A stretch of DNA of 21,056 nt from the NCBI GenBank assembly GCA_937915455.1, contig CALDNN010000100.1, positions 1 to 21,056 on the forward strand. Reading direction: 5' to 3'. The position numbers and the translations under genes were made by a program. A model generated the notes under the pieces. The model saw only the letters and a list, made by a program, of their open reading frames with translations. It made no database searches and was not told the DNA's origin. Positions 13,754 to 21,056 of the stretch are shown in pieces. This DNA is from Pelethousia sp002409725. Its GTDB lineage: Bacteria; Bacillota; Clostridia; Christensenellales; CAG-138. Each line of letters starts with the position of its first letter. The first letter of the stretch is position 1.

Positions 13754-14332
13754 TTATCTGGTTTCTTTCAGAGCTTTGCTGCATATAACCAAGGTCAGGA
13801 AACCGGCCATAAGCAGCAGTGCCATGGGTGCCGCTGTAGCCTGATCGCCCGTCTTGGGCAGCCTGCGAGCGGCAACCGCATCTGTGGAGGAGACCCGAAC
13901 GATGCTGATGGGGGAGAAGCTGGAGAGCGTAAACTGGATTACGCCATCGCCCAGCACGACTGCCGGGACGATTTCGATACCGCCGCCAGGTTTCTGGTGG
14001 ATGACCAGGATTCGATCACCAACCCGTGCGCCCGCCACATTCAGCGAGAGCGTTATCGGGCCGGAGCCGCTAAGGCGCGTCACCTTTATATCCACGGAGA
14101 GCAGCGTTTCCACCGCATAGCCGGGGTAATTGGCCGCGATATGATCCTGCGCCGCCTGGGTTAGCGCCCGTTCCGTGCCGGAGGAAAGAGGGCCGATGGA
14201 ATCCACCACCACCACCGGGGAAGTCGACCCGCCTGTGGAGCCGCTTGGGCTGCTACCCGCCAGGGCAAAGCCTGAGAGGGAGAGAGTTAGTACTATCGCC
14301 ACAGCAAGGGCCGTTATTTTTTTTGCTTTCAT
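13754..14332 (-). CDS. Small LPXTG cell-wall-anchored surface protein
   Basis: A 192-residue sortase substrate. Residues 1-26 are a signal peptide (charged MKAKK, hydrophobic core, ending near FALA). A Gly/Ser-rich stretch follows (27-40), then one compact domain of about 105 residues with beta-rich pattern. The sorting signal is LPKTG (158-162), a hydrophobic segment (about 167-184) and a positive tail (KALKETR). The start is the ATG at 14332 after AAGGGGGTG; seven in-frame codons before it lie over the ribosome site. It is the last gene of an operon that contains a class B sortase two genes upstream, which probably anchors it. The Ser/Thr-rich N-terminal stretch could carry glycan, but that is conjecture. 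The domain's function is not recognised. Confidence 0.88.
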   Translation of the reverse strand: MKAKKITALAVAIVLTLSLSGFALAGSSPSGSTGGSTSPVVVVDSIGPLSSGTERALTQAAQDHIAANYPGYAVETLLSVDIKVTRLSGSGPITLSLNVAGARVGDRILVIHQKPGGGIEIVPAVVLGDGVIQFTLSSFSPISIVRVSSTDAVAARRLPKTGDQATAAPMALLLMAGFLTLVICSKALKETR

Positions 14333-14401
14333 AATTACACACCCCCTTTCCAAGCATGGTTCTATTCATCAACAGCTTGCATGCGGGCTATTAATGACCG
14401 G

Positions 14402-15493
14402 TTATTCTGTGATCTCTTTGTAGAATACACGGATCAACAAATCCCTGAGGGCTTCATCATCTACGGTGAGCTCTTCGTTTTCCACCGTACCCTCGAGGGT
14501 GTAAATATCCTCTTCGTCCATATCCATGTTGGCCACTACCTTGGAGAGGTAGATGATCTCTTCCACGGACAGGTCTGTTTGTACGCTGCCGCCCAGGGAG
14601 CTATAGAGGTTGAAGGCGAACATGGGGTCCTCTTTGAGCTTGTTCTTGGCTGCCGCAAAGAAGGCCTTATAATATTGCGCGTGACGCTTGGTGCGGGTCA
14701 TGGTCGTTCCGTCTAGCCCCTCCTGCATGCGTCCCCGCACGAAAGATTCCGCGTCCTTCCCCAAGAGGGTATAGGTGACGCCCTTTTTCATCTTGTGGTT
14801 GCTGGCGGTAAAGTCTTCCTGTAAAGTGAGTGTGACCCCGCCGATAGCGTCGTTGGCTGCCAGCAGCCCATCGAGGTTGAGCGAGATATAACGGCTGATG
14901 GGCAGGTTAAAGAGCAGCCTGCTCGCGGCCTCGCACGTGAGGTTGCAGCTCATCTGCTTGCCATCGCCAAAGGCATACTGGATGCAGATAGGGGAGCGGG
15001 TGGTGCGTGCATACTGGAAGTTAGCGTCGTATTGCTTCACATCTACCATGGAAATACGGGGAATGTTGATCATTACCAGCTTTTGCTGCTCCGGATCGAC
15101 CGCGGCCAGAATCAGCGAATCCGACTGATGGGCCGTAAGGCCGATCTGGGCGAATTGCTCCTTATCCGTGGTATCGATGCCCATAAAGAGGATGCTGAAA
15201 ATATCCTCGTCCAATACATATTCCTTGCCGTTGTAGGCAACCGTAGCCTGGCCGGCGTAGGGCGAGGGCGTTTCGGCGGGCTGGGCCTCGCCGCTTTCAT
15301 CGCGCGCAAAGGTGATCCCTTCGGCATGCTCCGGAACGAACATGGTGGCGCGGTTAAGCCGGTCGCCATTCTTCCAGAGCATAACCATATAGGCCCCCAC
15401 GCCCACGAACACCAGCAGCAGCACCGCCAGCACGGCCATCAAGATGCGGACAATGCGCTTTCTTTTTTGAATTTTTTCAGCTACGCTCGCCAT
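14402..15493 (-). CDS. LytR-CpsA-Psr (LCP) family protein, divergent
   Basis: A 363-residue membrane-anchored extracytoplasmic protein. It has a positive N-terminus, a helix at about 15-38, a variable linker (50-95) and an LCP domain. Family features are ILFMGIDT (101-108), SDSLILAAVDP (124-134), INIPR (142-146), DAIGGVTL (215-222) and a terminal R-rich helix (VRGR 252-255, RTKRHAQ 267-273). LCP proteins transfer undecaprenyl-linked glycans to peptidoglycan, or in some actinobacteria to proteins. The usual IPRDT is IPRIS here, and the Arg normally before the SD motif is Gln123, so the phosphate-binding site may be altered. The start is the ATG at 15493, which lies inside the sortase gene (17-nt overlap), with GGGAG 12 nt upstream. 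Confidence 0.85.
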   Translation of the reverse strand: MASVAEKIQKRKRIVRILMAVLAVLLLVFVGVGAYMVMLWKNGDRLNRATMFVPEHAEGITFARDESGEAQPAETPSPYAGQATVAYNGKEYVLDEDIFSILFMGIDTTDKEQFAQIGLTAHQSDSLILAAVDPEQQKLVMINIPRISMVDVKQYDANFQYARTTRSPICIQYAFGDGKQMSCNLTCEAASRLLFNLPISRYISLNLDGLLAANDAIGGVTLTLQEDFTASNHKMKKGVTYTLLGKDAESFVRGRMQEGLDGTTMTRTKRHAQYYKAFFAAAKNKLKEDPMFAFNLYSSLGGSVQTDLSVEEIIYLSKVVANMDMDEEDIYTLEGTVENEELTVDDEALRDLLIRVFYKEITE

Positions 15494-16310
15494 TTGATTT
15501 CAACACTCCCTGTACAAAATAGCGCGCATCGTCCTTGCCCCGCACGCAGGTGACCAGAGCAAGGATCCTGTCCTCTGTTGATAGTTTGTACTGCCTGAAC
15601 TTGGCGCTCAGGTCGCGCACGTCGTAGATGTTATCGAGATATTCCGCGAACACCGTCTCGTCGAGGAAATCATACTGGGCAAGGATGTGCGCATCCCCGG
15701 CCTCGTATGCAGCGACGATCTCATATTCGAGCATATAATCGGCCATGTAGATGCGGATGACCGGGTGCTCGTCAAAGAAGGCCTCGTTTTCGAACTGGTG
15801 TAGGGACGCGAACATGGAGCCGTCCTTCATGTTGTGCCCATAAACGATGGTCAGCGGGTCCGAAAGGTTGGCGCTGTTGTAGCCTTCCATATAGATAGCC
15901 CCGTGCTTGCTCTCTTGTCTGTCGATGTCGTGCTCCAAATAATATGTATCGTCCTTAGGGACGAAGGCGATGGGATAATCCACCTCCGTATCCGGGATGG
16001 TGACCCAGGCGAAAATATCGGAATTGCGCTGGCGCAGCGCCTCGAAGTCGACTTTCTTATCGGGTTGTCGTGCGTAATCAGCGATCCAGCCTTGCCATTG
16101 GGGGGCGGGCGCCGGGGTGGCCTCTAGCTGCGGGGGGATGGTGATAGCAGCGTCCCGGATCTTATCCTGCGCTGCCTGTTGCGCCCGGCTCTTGCCGCCG
16201 ATATCCAGCAATGCGGCCAGGGCATAGCCGATGGTGCACAAGGCCAAAGCTATCAGCAGCCAGAGCGCCGCTTTTTTGCCGTTGTTGCTTTTCCTCCCTT
16301 GCGATATCAC
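15477..16310 (-). CDS. srtB: Class B sortase
   Basis: A 277-residue membrane-anchored transpeptidase that cleaves a sorting signal and links the protein to the cell wall. It has a cytoplasmic N-terminus, a membrane helix at about 14-37 and an extracellular sortase domain. The catalytic triad is His159 (VYGHN), Cys255 (LVTCV) and Arg263 (DDARYFV). Length and the helix-rich region between His and Cys fit class B. The start was set at GTG 16310: it overlaps the phosphatase stop by 4 nt (GTGA), has GGAG 7 nt upstream, and places the membrane helix close to the N-terminus; the frame is open for 23 more codons into the upstream gene. The neighbouring LPKTG protein is the evident substrate. Confidence 0.9.
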   Translation of the reverse strand: MISQGRKSNNGKKAALWLLIALALCTIGYALAALLDIGGKSRAQQAAQDKIRDAAITIPPQLEATPAPAPQWQGWIADYARQPDKKVDFEALRQRNSDIFAWVTIPDTEVDYPIAFVPKDDTYYLEHDIDRQESKHGAIYMEGYNSANLSDPLTIVYGHNMKDGSMFASLHQFENEAFFDEHPVIRIYMADYMLEYEIVAAYEAGDAHILAQYDFLDETVFAEYLDNIYDVRDLSAKFRQYKLSTEDRILALVTCVRGKDDARYFVQGVLKSNGERS

Positions 16311-16987
16311 ACCTGATCTCCGAACGTATTTAACAAGGCACCTCCACTTATAAGGTGTCCGTATTTCGTATTTACCCATGCATAGGCCGGGTAATCCGCA
16401 GCGCCGTGCGCGTCGGAAGCGAGGTAGTGGATAAGCCCTGCCTTCAGCAAGCCGAGGGCGCAGACCCGCTCTTTGGAAAACAGGCCGCCTGTCAAGCTAC
16501 CGGCGGAGAGCTGCAATTCACAGCCGATCTGCACCATGCGCACGGCGATGGATTGATCCGCCTGTACCGGCGCGTAGCGCTCCGGGTGGGCGATGACGAT
16601 CTCCAAGCCCACCTTCTGCAATTCGTTGATGCTGCGCTCCCATTGCAGGGGCAGGCCGTTCCAGGGAAACTCCAATAACAGTACATTTCCGCCGCCAAGG
16701 CAGAAGGGGCGCAGCGCCGCCGGTTGCCAATCAAGCAGCAGCCGGTAATGGCATTCGAACCCCAGATACAGATCAAGACCCTGCGCGGCAAAGAGTGGCT
16801 TGGCGCTTTGGTAAGCCTCGCGGATACGGTTGATATCGGCATCTATCCGCTTTAGGTGCGGCGTGGCGATGACTGCCTCAAACCCGGCCTGCTTCGCGCC
16901 TTGCAGCATGGCCAGCGTTTCTTCTATAGAAGCGGCCCCGTCGTCTACCCCGGGCAGGATATGGCTATGGATATCGACCCTGTGCAC
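16307..16987 (-). CDS. PHP-family protein-tyrosine phosphatase (CpsB/YwqE type)
   Basis: A 226-residue metal-dependent phosphatase that removes phosphate from the C-terminal tyrosines of the partner BY-kinase. PHP metal ligands are visible: His7 and His9 (DIHSHILPGVDDG), Asp15/Asp16, His44 (ATPH), Glu106 (LLEFP), His134 (IAHPER) and Asp192/His194 (ASDAHG). The start is GTG 16987 with GGAGG 8 nt upstream. It follows the kinase gene by 27 nt and overlaps the sortase start. In cps/eps operons this enzyme and the kinase cycle phosphorylation to control polysaccharide chain length and export. Confidence 0.93.
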   Translation of the reverse strand: MHRVDIHSHILPGVDDGAASIEETLAMLQGAKQAGFEAVIATPHLKRIDADINRIREAYQSAKPLFAAQGLDLYLGFECHYRLLLDWQPAALRPFCLGGGNVLLLEFPWNGLPLQWERSINELQKVGLEIVIAHPERYAPVQADQSIAVRMVQIGCELQLSAGSLTGGLFSKERVCALGLLKAGLIHYLASDAHGAADYPAYAWVNTKYGHLISGGALLNTFGDQV

Positions 16988-17014
16988 CGCATCTCCCTCC
17001 TGTTTGGGCAGCTA

Positions 17015-17755
17015 TTATTTTTCGGGCTTTCTGGTCGGCGGCCTTTTCTCTTTACCTTTTTCACCGCCGTCTTTTCTTTTACGTCCATCTTTATAATAAT
17101 CCGCGTAATAGTACTGTTGGCTGGTCATATTCACATTGTTAAGCACACAGCCCAGCACCCGCGCCTTGGCCTTTTCTAGCTGGGCAACCACGGCCTGGGC
17201 CGCGGCCACCTCGGTGCTACCCGACTGGAGCACCAGTAGTGTACCATCCGCCCTGGAGGCCAGGATGGCCGCTTCTATGAAGGAGCCGAGCGGCGGTGTA
17301 TCAAGCAGGATTACATCGTATTGCTGCTTGAATTCTTCCAAAATGCCGTTGAACCGATTGGAAGCCAGCACCTCTACGGGGCTGGCCAGCACCACGGAGG
17401 AAAGCAGGTCCAGCCGCTCCACGGGCGTAGAGGTGACGGCCTCCCGCGCGCTGATGCGCCTTCTCAATATATCTACCAAGTCATGATCGGGCTGCATTTT
17501 GAGGTAATTTTGCAGCATGGGGCGGCGGCAATCACACTCCATTAGCAGGGTATGCTGGCCGCTCTCCGCCATAGCGATGCCCAGGAAGACCGTCAGCGTA
17601 CTCTTGCCCTCGTGGGGGTTGACGCTGGTGACGACGATGGTTTTAATCTCCTGATCCATAGCCGAAAACCAGATGTTGGTACGCAGGGTCTTGACTGCAT
17701 CGTGCAGGCCTGCGCCAGCGCTATAATATTGCTCAATGATGGTATTTACTGCCAT
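17015..17755 (-). CDS. BY-family tyrosine kinase (CpsD/YwqD type)
   Basis: A 246-residue cytoplasmic autophosphorylating kinase. Walker A is PHEGKST (47-53, Lys51), Walker A' is LLMECDCRRP (70-79, the usual first Asp replaced by Glu73) and Walker B is VILLDTPP (148-155, Asp152). The C-terminus carries a tyrosine cluster (Tyr215-217, 220, 221) followed by a Lys/Arg-rich tail. Gram-positive BY-kinases need a separate Wzz-like membrane activator, and that gene lies immediately upstream; the stop of that gene and this ATG are separated by one base. The ribosome site is GAGGTG, 7 nt before ATG 17755. The Walker A' change is conservative and may not affect activity. Confidence 0.92.
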   Translation of the reverse strand: MAVNTIIEQYYSAGAGLHDAVKTLRTNIWFSAMDQEIKTIVVTSVNPHEGKSTLTVFLGIAMAESGQHTLLMECDCRRPMLQNYLKMQPDHDLVDILRRRISAREAVTSTPVERLDLLSSVVLASPVEVLASNRFNGILEEFKQQYDVILLDTPPLGSFIEAAILASRADGTLLVLQSGSTEVAAAQAVVAQLEKAKARVLGCVLNNVNMTSQQYYYADYYKDGRKRKDGGEKGKEKRPPTRKPEK

Positions 17756-17756
17756 A

Positions 17757-18428
17757 TCACTTCACCTCAAAACGGGGCACGCGTGCCAACACGCTTAGCC
17801 CCAGTTCCTTTTCCACGTCCTCTACTGTGCGGATGGTCGTATTGAGTGTTTCCAGCAAAATGGCTAGCCCCATGGCTAGCATCAACGCCGTCAGACCTGC
17901 CACCGTAATGGTCATCAGCTTGCGGGGGGCTGAGGGCTCCATGGGCGGTTCCGCCACATCCACAAAACTCACGTTGTTGGCGTCCATGATTTCGATCACG
18001 ATAGAGGAAAACTCCTTGCCAATGGAATTGGCAAGGTTGGCGGCCAAAACGGGATCGCTGGAGGTAACGGATATCTCGATCACGCGGGTGTTGTTGGCGC
18101 TGGTGACTTCGATGCCGAAATTCTGCCGCATAGCCGTAGGAGCCAACCCATATTCCTTCGCCACCTTGCTCAGCACGCGCTTGCTCAAAACCAACTCGCG
18201 GTAATCCGCGGTCAAAAGGGCGCTGGATTGTAGGTCGTTATAGTTGATCACGCTCTCCGCACTCTGCTTGTTAAGCACGTACATGGTGGCCGTGGCCGTA
18301 TAGACCGGCACAATTACATAATATACCAGCAGCGTGGCCGCTACCACCGCCACGAAGGGGAGCAGCACAATGAGCCATATGCGGCGCAGCAAAATTTTGA
18401 ATATATCCCGAAGCGTAAGTTCTGTCAT
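17757..18428 (-). CDS. Wzz-domain chain-length regulator and kinase activator (CpsC/YwqC type)
   Basis: A 223-residue inner-membrane protein with a short cytoplasmic N-terminus, TM1 at about 16-40, an extracellular Wzz domain, the proline-rich motif AEPPMEPSAPRK (159-170) just before TM2 (about 171-192), and a cytoplasmic tail. The tail of such proteins binds and activates the BY-kinase. The start is the ATG at 18428 with GAGGG 6 nt upstream. It sits between the broken first gene (16-nt gap) and the kinase (1-nt gap), in the standard order for exopolysaccharide control modules. Confidence 0.92.
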   Translation of the reverse strand: MTELTLRDIFKILLRRIWLIVLLPFVAVVAATLLVYYVIVPVYTATATMYVLNKQSAESVINYNDLQSSALLTADYRELVLSKRVLSKVAKEYGLAPTAMRQNFGIEVTSANNTRVIEISVTSSDPVLAANLANSIGKEFSSIVIEIMDANNVSFVDVAEPPMEPSAPRKLMTITVAGLTALMLAMGLAILLETLNTTIRTVEDVEKELGLSVLARVPRFEVK

Positions 18429-18444
18429 ACTTTTCCCTCAAGCG

Positions 18445-19043
18445 TCAGCGTATTTTTGCGGGCAGGATGTGCGCAATCAGCGGTACGACGATCGTAAGCA
18501 GCGCTGTAGCGTCAATGATGATCCAACTCGCATAGCGGCCAAAGAAGCTCTGCTCCCTTTGCGTACCCTGCCAATCCTGTGTGGAATAAATGGGGATATG
18601 CGCGGCCGTATCGTCCTTCGCCCCGCCCGTGGTGCCGCCGCGTCCGCCGCGGCCAGCGCCTCGCATGGCTGACAGCAGGTCTTTCACGGGCCAGTGTTGG
18701 TCCGGTAGCAAGTCCACTTTGCGCACGGCAGGAGAAAGATCGCAAACGGCATTGGAGATGGGGATGATTTGCTCTAAATCGGCCTCCCGCATCACGATAT
18801 AGGCGGCCATCAGGTTGACGCGCCCCGATCGGCGAAAAGGCACGCTCCGTTTCTTTTTCAAACAGGGCCGCCCTGGTATTCTTATCGATCAATAGGGCAG
18901 CATCAAAAGCCCTCTCGAGCTCGACGGGAATACCCGCCTGCAGTGGGCGTGGGCGCGCCATAACACGCATATACATAGGCGGGGAAAAGCAGGCACAGCA
19001 CTATGCACCGAGCCGCTAGCCCACGCAGCATGCGTTTTAACAT
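18445..19043 (-). pseudogene. Secreted or membrane-anchored protein broken by two +1 G insertions
   Basis: Three coding frames overlap here and join cleanly if one G is removed from the GGG at 18935-18933 and one from the GGGG at 18826-18823. The interval is 599 nt, exactly 199 codons plus two bases. The repaired protein has 198 residues: a signal peptide (MLKRMLRGLAARCIVLCLL onward, ending VYA with Cys27 next), a charged helical region, a Gly/Arg-rich stretch (127-140) and a C-terminal membrane helix (about 172-192). ATG 19043 has GAGG 8 nt upstream, and the stop is 16 nt before the Wzz gene. Both lesions are in G-runs, so assembly error is as likely as true decay. The protein family was not recognised. 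It is the first gene of the operon. Confidence 0.7.
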
Positions 19044-19139
19044 TCAGTCATCCTCGCTTCCCGCTTAGGCCCCTCAAGCTGAAACCAAAAGAGAAGAGGC
19101 GGCTTTCGCACATAATGAACCAGAATAATCCTTGGATAA

Positions 19140-19168
19140 ATTATACATGTAGGTCCTAAAAAATACAA
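19140..19168 (-). promoter_or_regulatory. Promoter of the kinase/sortase operon
   Basis: On the minus strand TTGTAT (19168-19163), a 17-nt spacer and a perfect TATAAT (19145-19140). The start is expected near 19133, giving a leader of about 90 nt before ATG 19043. Confidence 0.6.
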
Positions 19169-19419
19169 TAAAATATCTCATATCGCCAGATTCTTGTTAA
19201 AAGATGGCTGCCGCCTCACCCGTGCAAGGCTGAGCTCTCTGACGCGCGTAGTTTTTATACACCTTAAATTGTTTATACGCCGCGCCATCTAGTACCGTGC
19301 TGTTTCGGAACGTAGGGGTATATTCGAGATGTTGACAAACCCTTGTTTTCGAATTTTCTGGTTTAAAAAACGCCTGTTTATGATTTCTGCTTCTCAATAT
19401 ATAAAGCGTTTCTCTTTTA
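19169..19419. other. Intergenic region between two divergent promoters
   Basis: No credible gene. A loose inverted arrangement spans about 19241-19285: GCGCGTA on the left, TACGCCGCGC on the right, with two copies of TTTATAC between them. It could be a regulator site for both divergent units. A lone TTGACA at 19332-19337 has no matching -10 box. Confidence 0.3.
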
Positions 19420-19428
19420 TGATATAAT
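19420..19428 (+). promoter_or_regulatory. Extended -10 promoter of the Wzy-like gene
   Basis: TGA directly before a perfect TATAAT (19423-19428) forms an extended -10 element. The -35 region at the right distance (TATAAA, 19400-19405) is poor, as usual for such promoters. The start is expected near 19435, about 28 nt before the coding start. Confidence 0.6.
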
Positions 19429-19462
19429 AGTCGCTGAGAAACAGTAAAAGGGGTGACCTGTT

Positions 19463-21049
19463 TTGGCGGCAAAACCAAAGAAGATGGGCAAGTTAAAGTC
19501 GCAGCATGAAGCGCAGCGCTATATGCAGAAGGTGCAGGGGTGGATGTCCAAAACGGCGATGCTTTTTGTGCTCGCGATTTTTCTTATTCATCCACTTTTT
19601 ATAGACAGTAATCTTTATTTTGCCATCACAGAGGCAAAGCAGGGGTTTTTCCTCGTTTGCGCCATTCTCTTTTTTTCCGCGGTGTTCTTTTTTAGCCTTA
19701 CTGTTCCCGGCTACTACCGGCGCTTCACCTGGAAAGGGCTTGCTCAGGGCGTTCGCGTTTACGAGTGGCCCCTCATAGCCTACGGGCTCGTGATGACCGT
19801 TTCCACTATCTTTGCCGATTCCACAAAAATCGCAATCCTGGGCGGTTCTAGCCGCAACGAGGGATTACTAATGATGCTTACTTATATTGGCGTCTGCATG
19901 CTCGTAGGGCGGCACTACAAGCCAAAAGACTGGGTGCTTTATGTTCTCTGTGGAACGGCGGCGCTGGTGGCGGGCTATGGCCTTTGCCAGTACTATGGAG
20001 CGGATTTTCTCGGGCTTTTTCCCGCCGAGGCAGGTACGCAAACCGGAAGAGGATTTACATATTTTTCCACCATGTCCAACCGAAATGTCGCTTCTACCTA
20101 TTTTTGTTTAGCTTTCAGTATAAGCCTTGTGATGTTTTCACACAAAACGAAAAAAACGCACTGGGCCTTCTTGCCGCTTGGACTCGTTCTTTTTTATGCG
20201 CTGCTCATCGGACAGACAGAAAGCGGCTATGTGGGGCTGGTCATGAGCATTGGGATGACGTTTCCCTTTATCGTATCCACCCGGCAAGCCGCTGCGCGCT
20301 TCCTCCTGATGATTGCAGGCTGCCTTGGGATGATGTGGATAGAAAGCACGGTTGCTCTTACGGCCCCCATTTTATCTTCTTATTGGGCCTTCGTGCGCCC
20401 CTACTTGCTGCCTGCCGTCCTGGCGCTGTTAGCTATAGCCGGCGTGTTATACTTCGTAAAGCTTCCGTCGCTTCCGGTCAAGGCTTCGCGTGTTGCCTGG
20501 TATGTACTGCTGGTTGTTCTGGTGATCGTTTTTGTAAGCGTTTTGCCCCAGCTTGCCGCGGTGACAGGTAACCCCTCCTTCACACAATTGTCTAATATTT
20601 TGCGGGGAGATTTAGATGACAGCTTTATGAGCGGCCGGATGATGGTTTGGAAGCGAGCGCTCTCTATGGTGCCGGACCGCCTTCTTTTCGGCTATGGCCC
20701 GGATAACTTCTCCCAAAGCTTCAACGCGGTTCACCATGAAGCCATTTATGCAGCGCAGCACCAGGTGTATGATAAGCTGCACAACGAATATTTGCAGGTC
20801 CTGTTCGACGACGGTCTTCTGGGGCTTTTGAGCTTGCTGGGCTTCTACGGTGCGTTGATTTTCGCGGCCCGTAAGAAACTGGATAACCCCATGGTACTGG
20901 GGCTGACGGTTGCGTTGCTGTGCCATATGGCGCAGGCGTTTTTCAATTTTGTCTCGCCGTTCGCGCACCCCGTGGCATGGACGCTTTGGGGCATTTTAGG
21001 TGCGCTGCTCTATCAAAACGGACAAAAGAGCGGAAAAAGGGAGGCATAA
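19463..21049 (+). CDS. Wzy/O-antigen ligase family membrane protein
   Basis: A 528-residue polytopic membrane protein with about 11-13 hydrophobic segments. The C-terminal third carries the Wzy_C/WaaL signature: SGRMMVWKRAL, then FGYGPDNF, then KLHNEYLQVLFDDGLLGLL. In a Gram-positive cell this family polymerises or transfers lipid-linked repeat units outside the membrane. The start is taken as TTG 19463, because AAGGGGTG (19448-19455) lies 7 nt upstream; the first ATG is seven codons later with no ribosome site. The Lys-rich N-terminus stays cytoplasmic. It is divergent from the Wzz/kinase operon, whose chain-length regulator would be its natural partner. Polymerase versus ligase cannot be separated by sequence. 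Confidence 0.85.
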   Translation: MAAKPKKMGKLKSQHEAQRYMQKVQGWMSKTAMLFVLAIFLIHPLFIDSNLYFAITEAKQGFFLVCAILFFSAVFFFSLTVPGYYRRFTWKGLAQGVRVYEWPLIAYGLVMTVSTIFADSTKIAILGGSSRNEGLLMMLTYIGVCMLVGRHYKPKDWVLYVLCGTAALVAGYGLCQYYGADFLGLFPAEAGTQTGRGFTYFSTMSNRNVASTYFCLAFSISLVMFSHKTKKTHWAFLPLGLVLFYALLIGQTESGYVGLVMSIGMTFPFIVSTRQAAARFLLMIAGCLGMMWIESTVALTAPILSSYWAFVRPYLLPAVLALLAIAGVLYFVKLPSLPVKASRVAWYVLLVVLVIVFVSVLPQLAAVTGNPSFTQLSNILRGDLDDSFMSGRMMVWKRALSMVPDRLLFGYGPDNFSQSFNAVHHEAIYAAQHQVYDKLHNEYLQVLFDDGLLGLLSLLGFYGALIFAARKKLDNPMVLGLTVALLCHMAQAFFNFVSPFAHPVAWTLWGILGALLYQNGQKSGKREA

Positions 21050-21056
21050 TCCTCGC

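Noticed and set aside
19332..19360. Sigma-A promoter from the TTGACA at 19332
   Set aside because: No acceptable -10 box lies 16-18 nt downstream; the extended -10 at 19420-19428 is better placed.

Overview
The window looks like a chromosomal segment of a Gram-positive, Clostridia-type Firmicute of moderate to fairly high GC. The signs are strong AGGAGG-type ribosome binding sites with some GTG and TTG starts, lipoprotein solute-binding proteins, an LPKTG cell-wall anchor protein, a class B sortase, a CpsB/C/D-type tyrosine phosphorylation module, and a remnant of the sporulation regulator SpoVT. No rRNA, tRNA or CRISPR array was seen. The genus cannot be fixed from sequence reading alone.

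Layout. (1) 1-190: a run of stem-loops ending in two terminators. (2) 190-4997, minus strand: a four-gene BMP/NupNOPQ-type ABC transporter operon, probably for nucleosides, in the order lipoprotein, permease, permease, ATPase. It is driven by a perfect consensus promoter at 5244-5216 and has a leader of about 212 nt. (3) 5423-5640: a promoter and terminator pair on the plus strand with no credible gene between them, a possible small RNA. (4) 5685-13094: a LacI-controlled sugar or polyol locus. A xylose-isomerase-like TIM-barrel gene reads left. A lacI-family gene reads right, followed by a Gfo/Idh/MocA dehydrogenase and a ribose-type ABC transporter (lipoprotein, double ATPase, permease). Two matching 25-bp palindromes lie on the start regions of the two divergent promoters and are probably the LacI operators. 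(5) 13095-13753: a gene graveyard with the decayed 3' end of an IS256-family transposase (minus strand) and a 37-codon SpoVT N-terminus (plus strand). (6) 13754-19043, minus strand: an operon with a secreted protein broken by two G-run insertions, a Wzz-like modulator, a BY-kinase, a PHP-type tyrosine phosphatase, a class B sortase, a divergent LCP ligase and an LPKTG surface protein. (7) 19463-21049, plus strand: a Wzy/O-antigen-ligase-family membrane protein, divergent from that operon.

How the genes fit together. The two transporters import small solutes. In both, hairpins follow the solute-binding protein gene, which should favour its expression over the membrane parts. The LacI locus imports an unidentified sugar or polyol and acts on it with an NAD(P)-dependent oxidoreductase and an isomerase/epimerase; no kinase, aldolase or hydrolase is present. 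The right-hand block joins polysaccharide polymerisation control (Wzz, BY-kinase, phosphatase, a Wzy-like polymerase nearby) to a sortase, an LCP transferase and one small sortase substrate. That combination suggests a dedicated machine that makes a surface glycan and may attach it to a wall-anchored protein. It is the most interesting hypothesis in the window.
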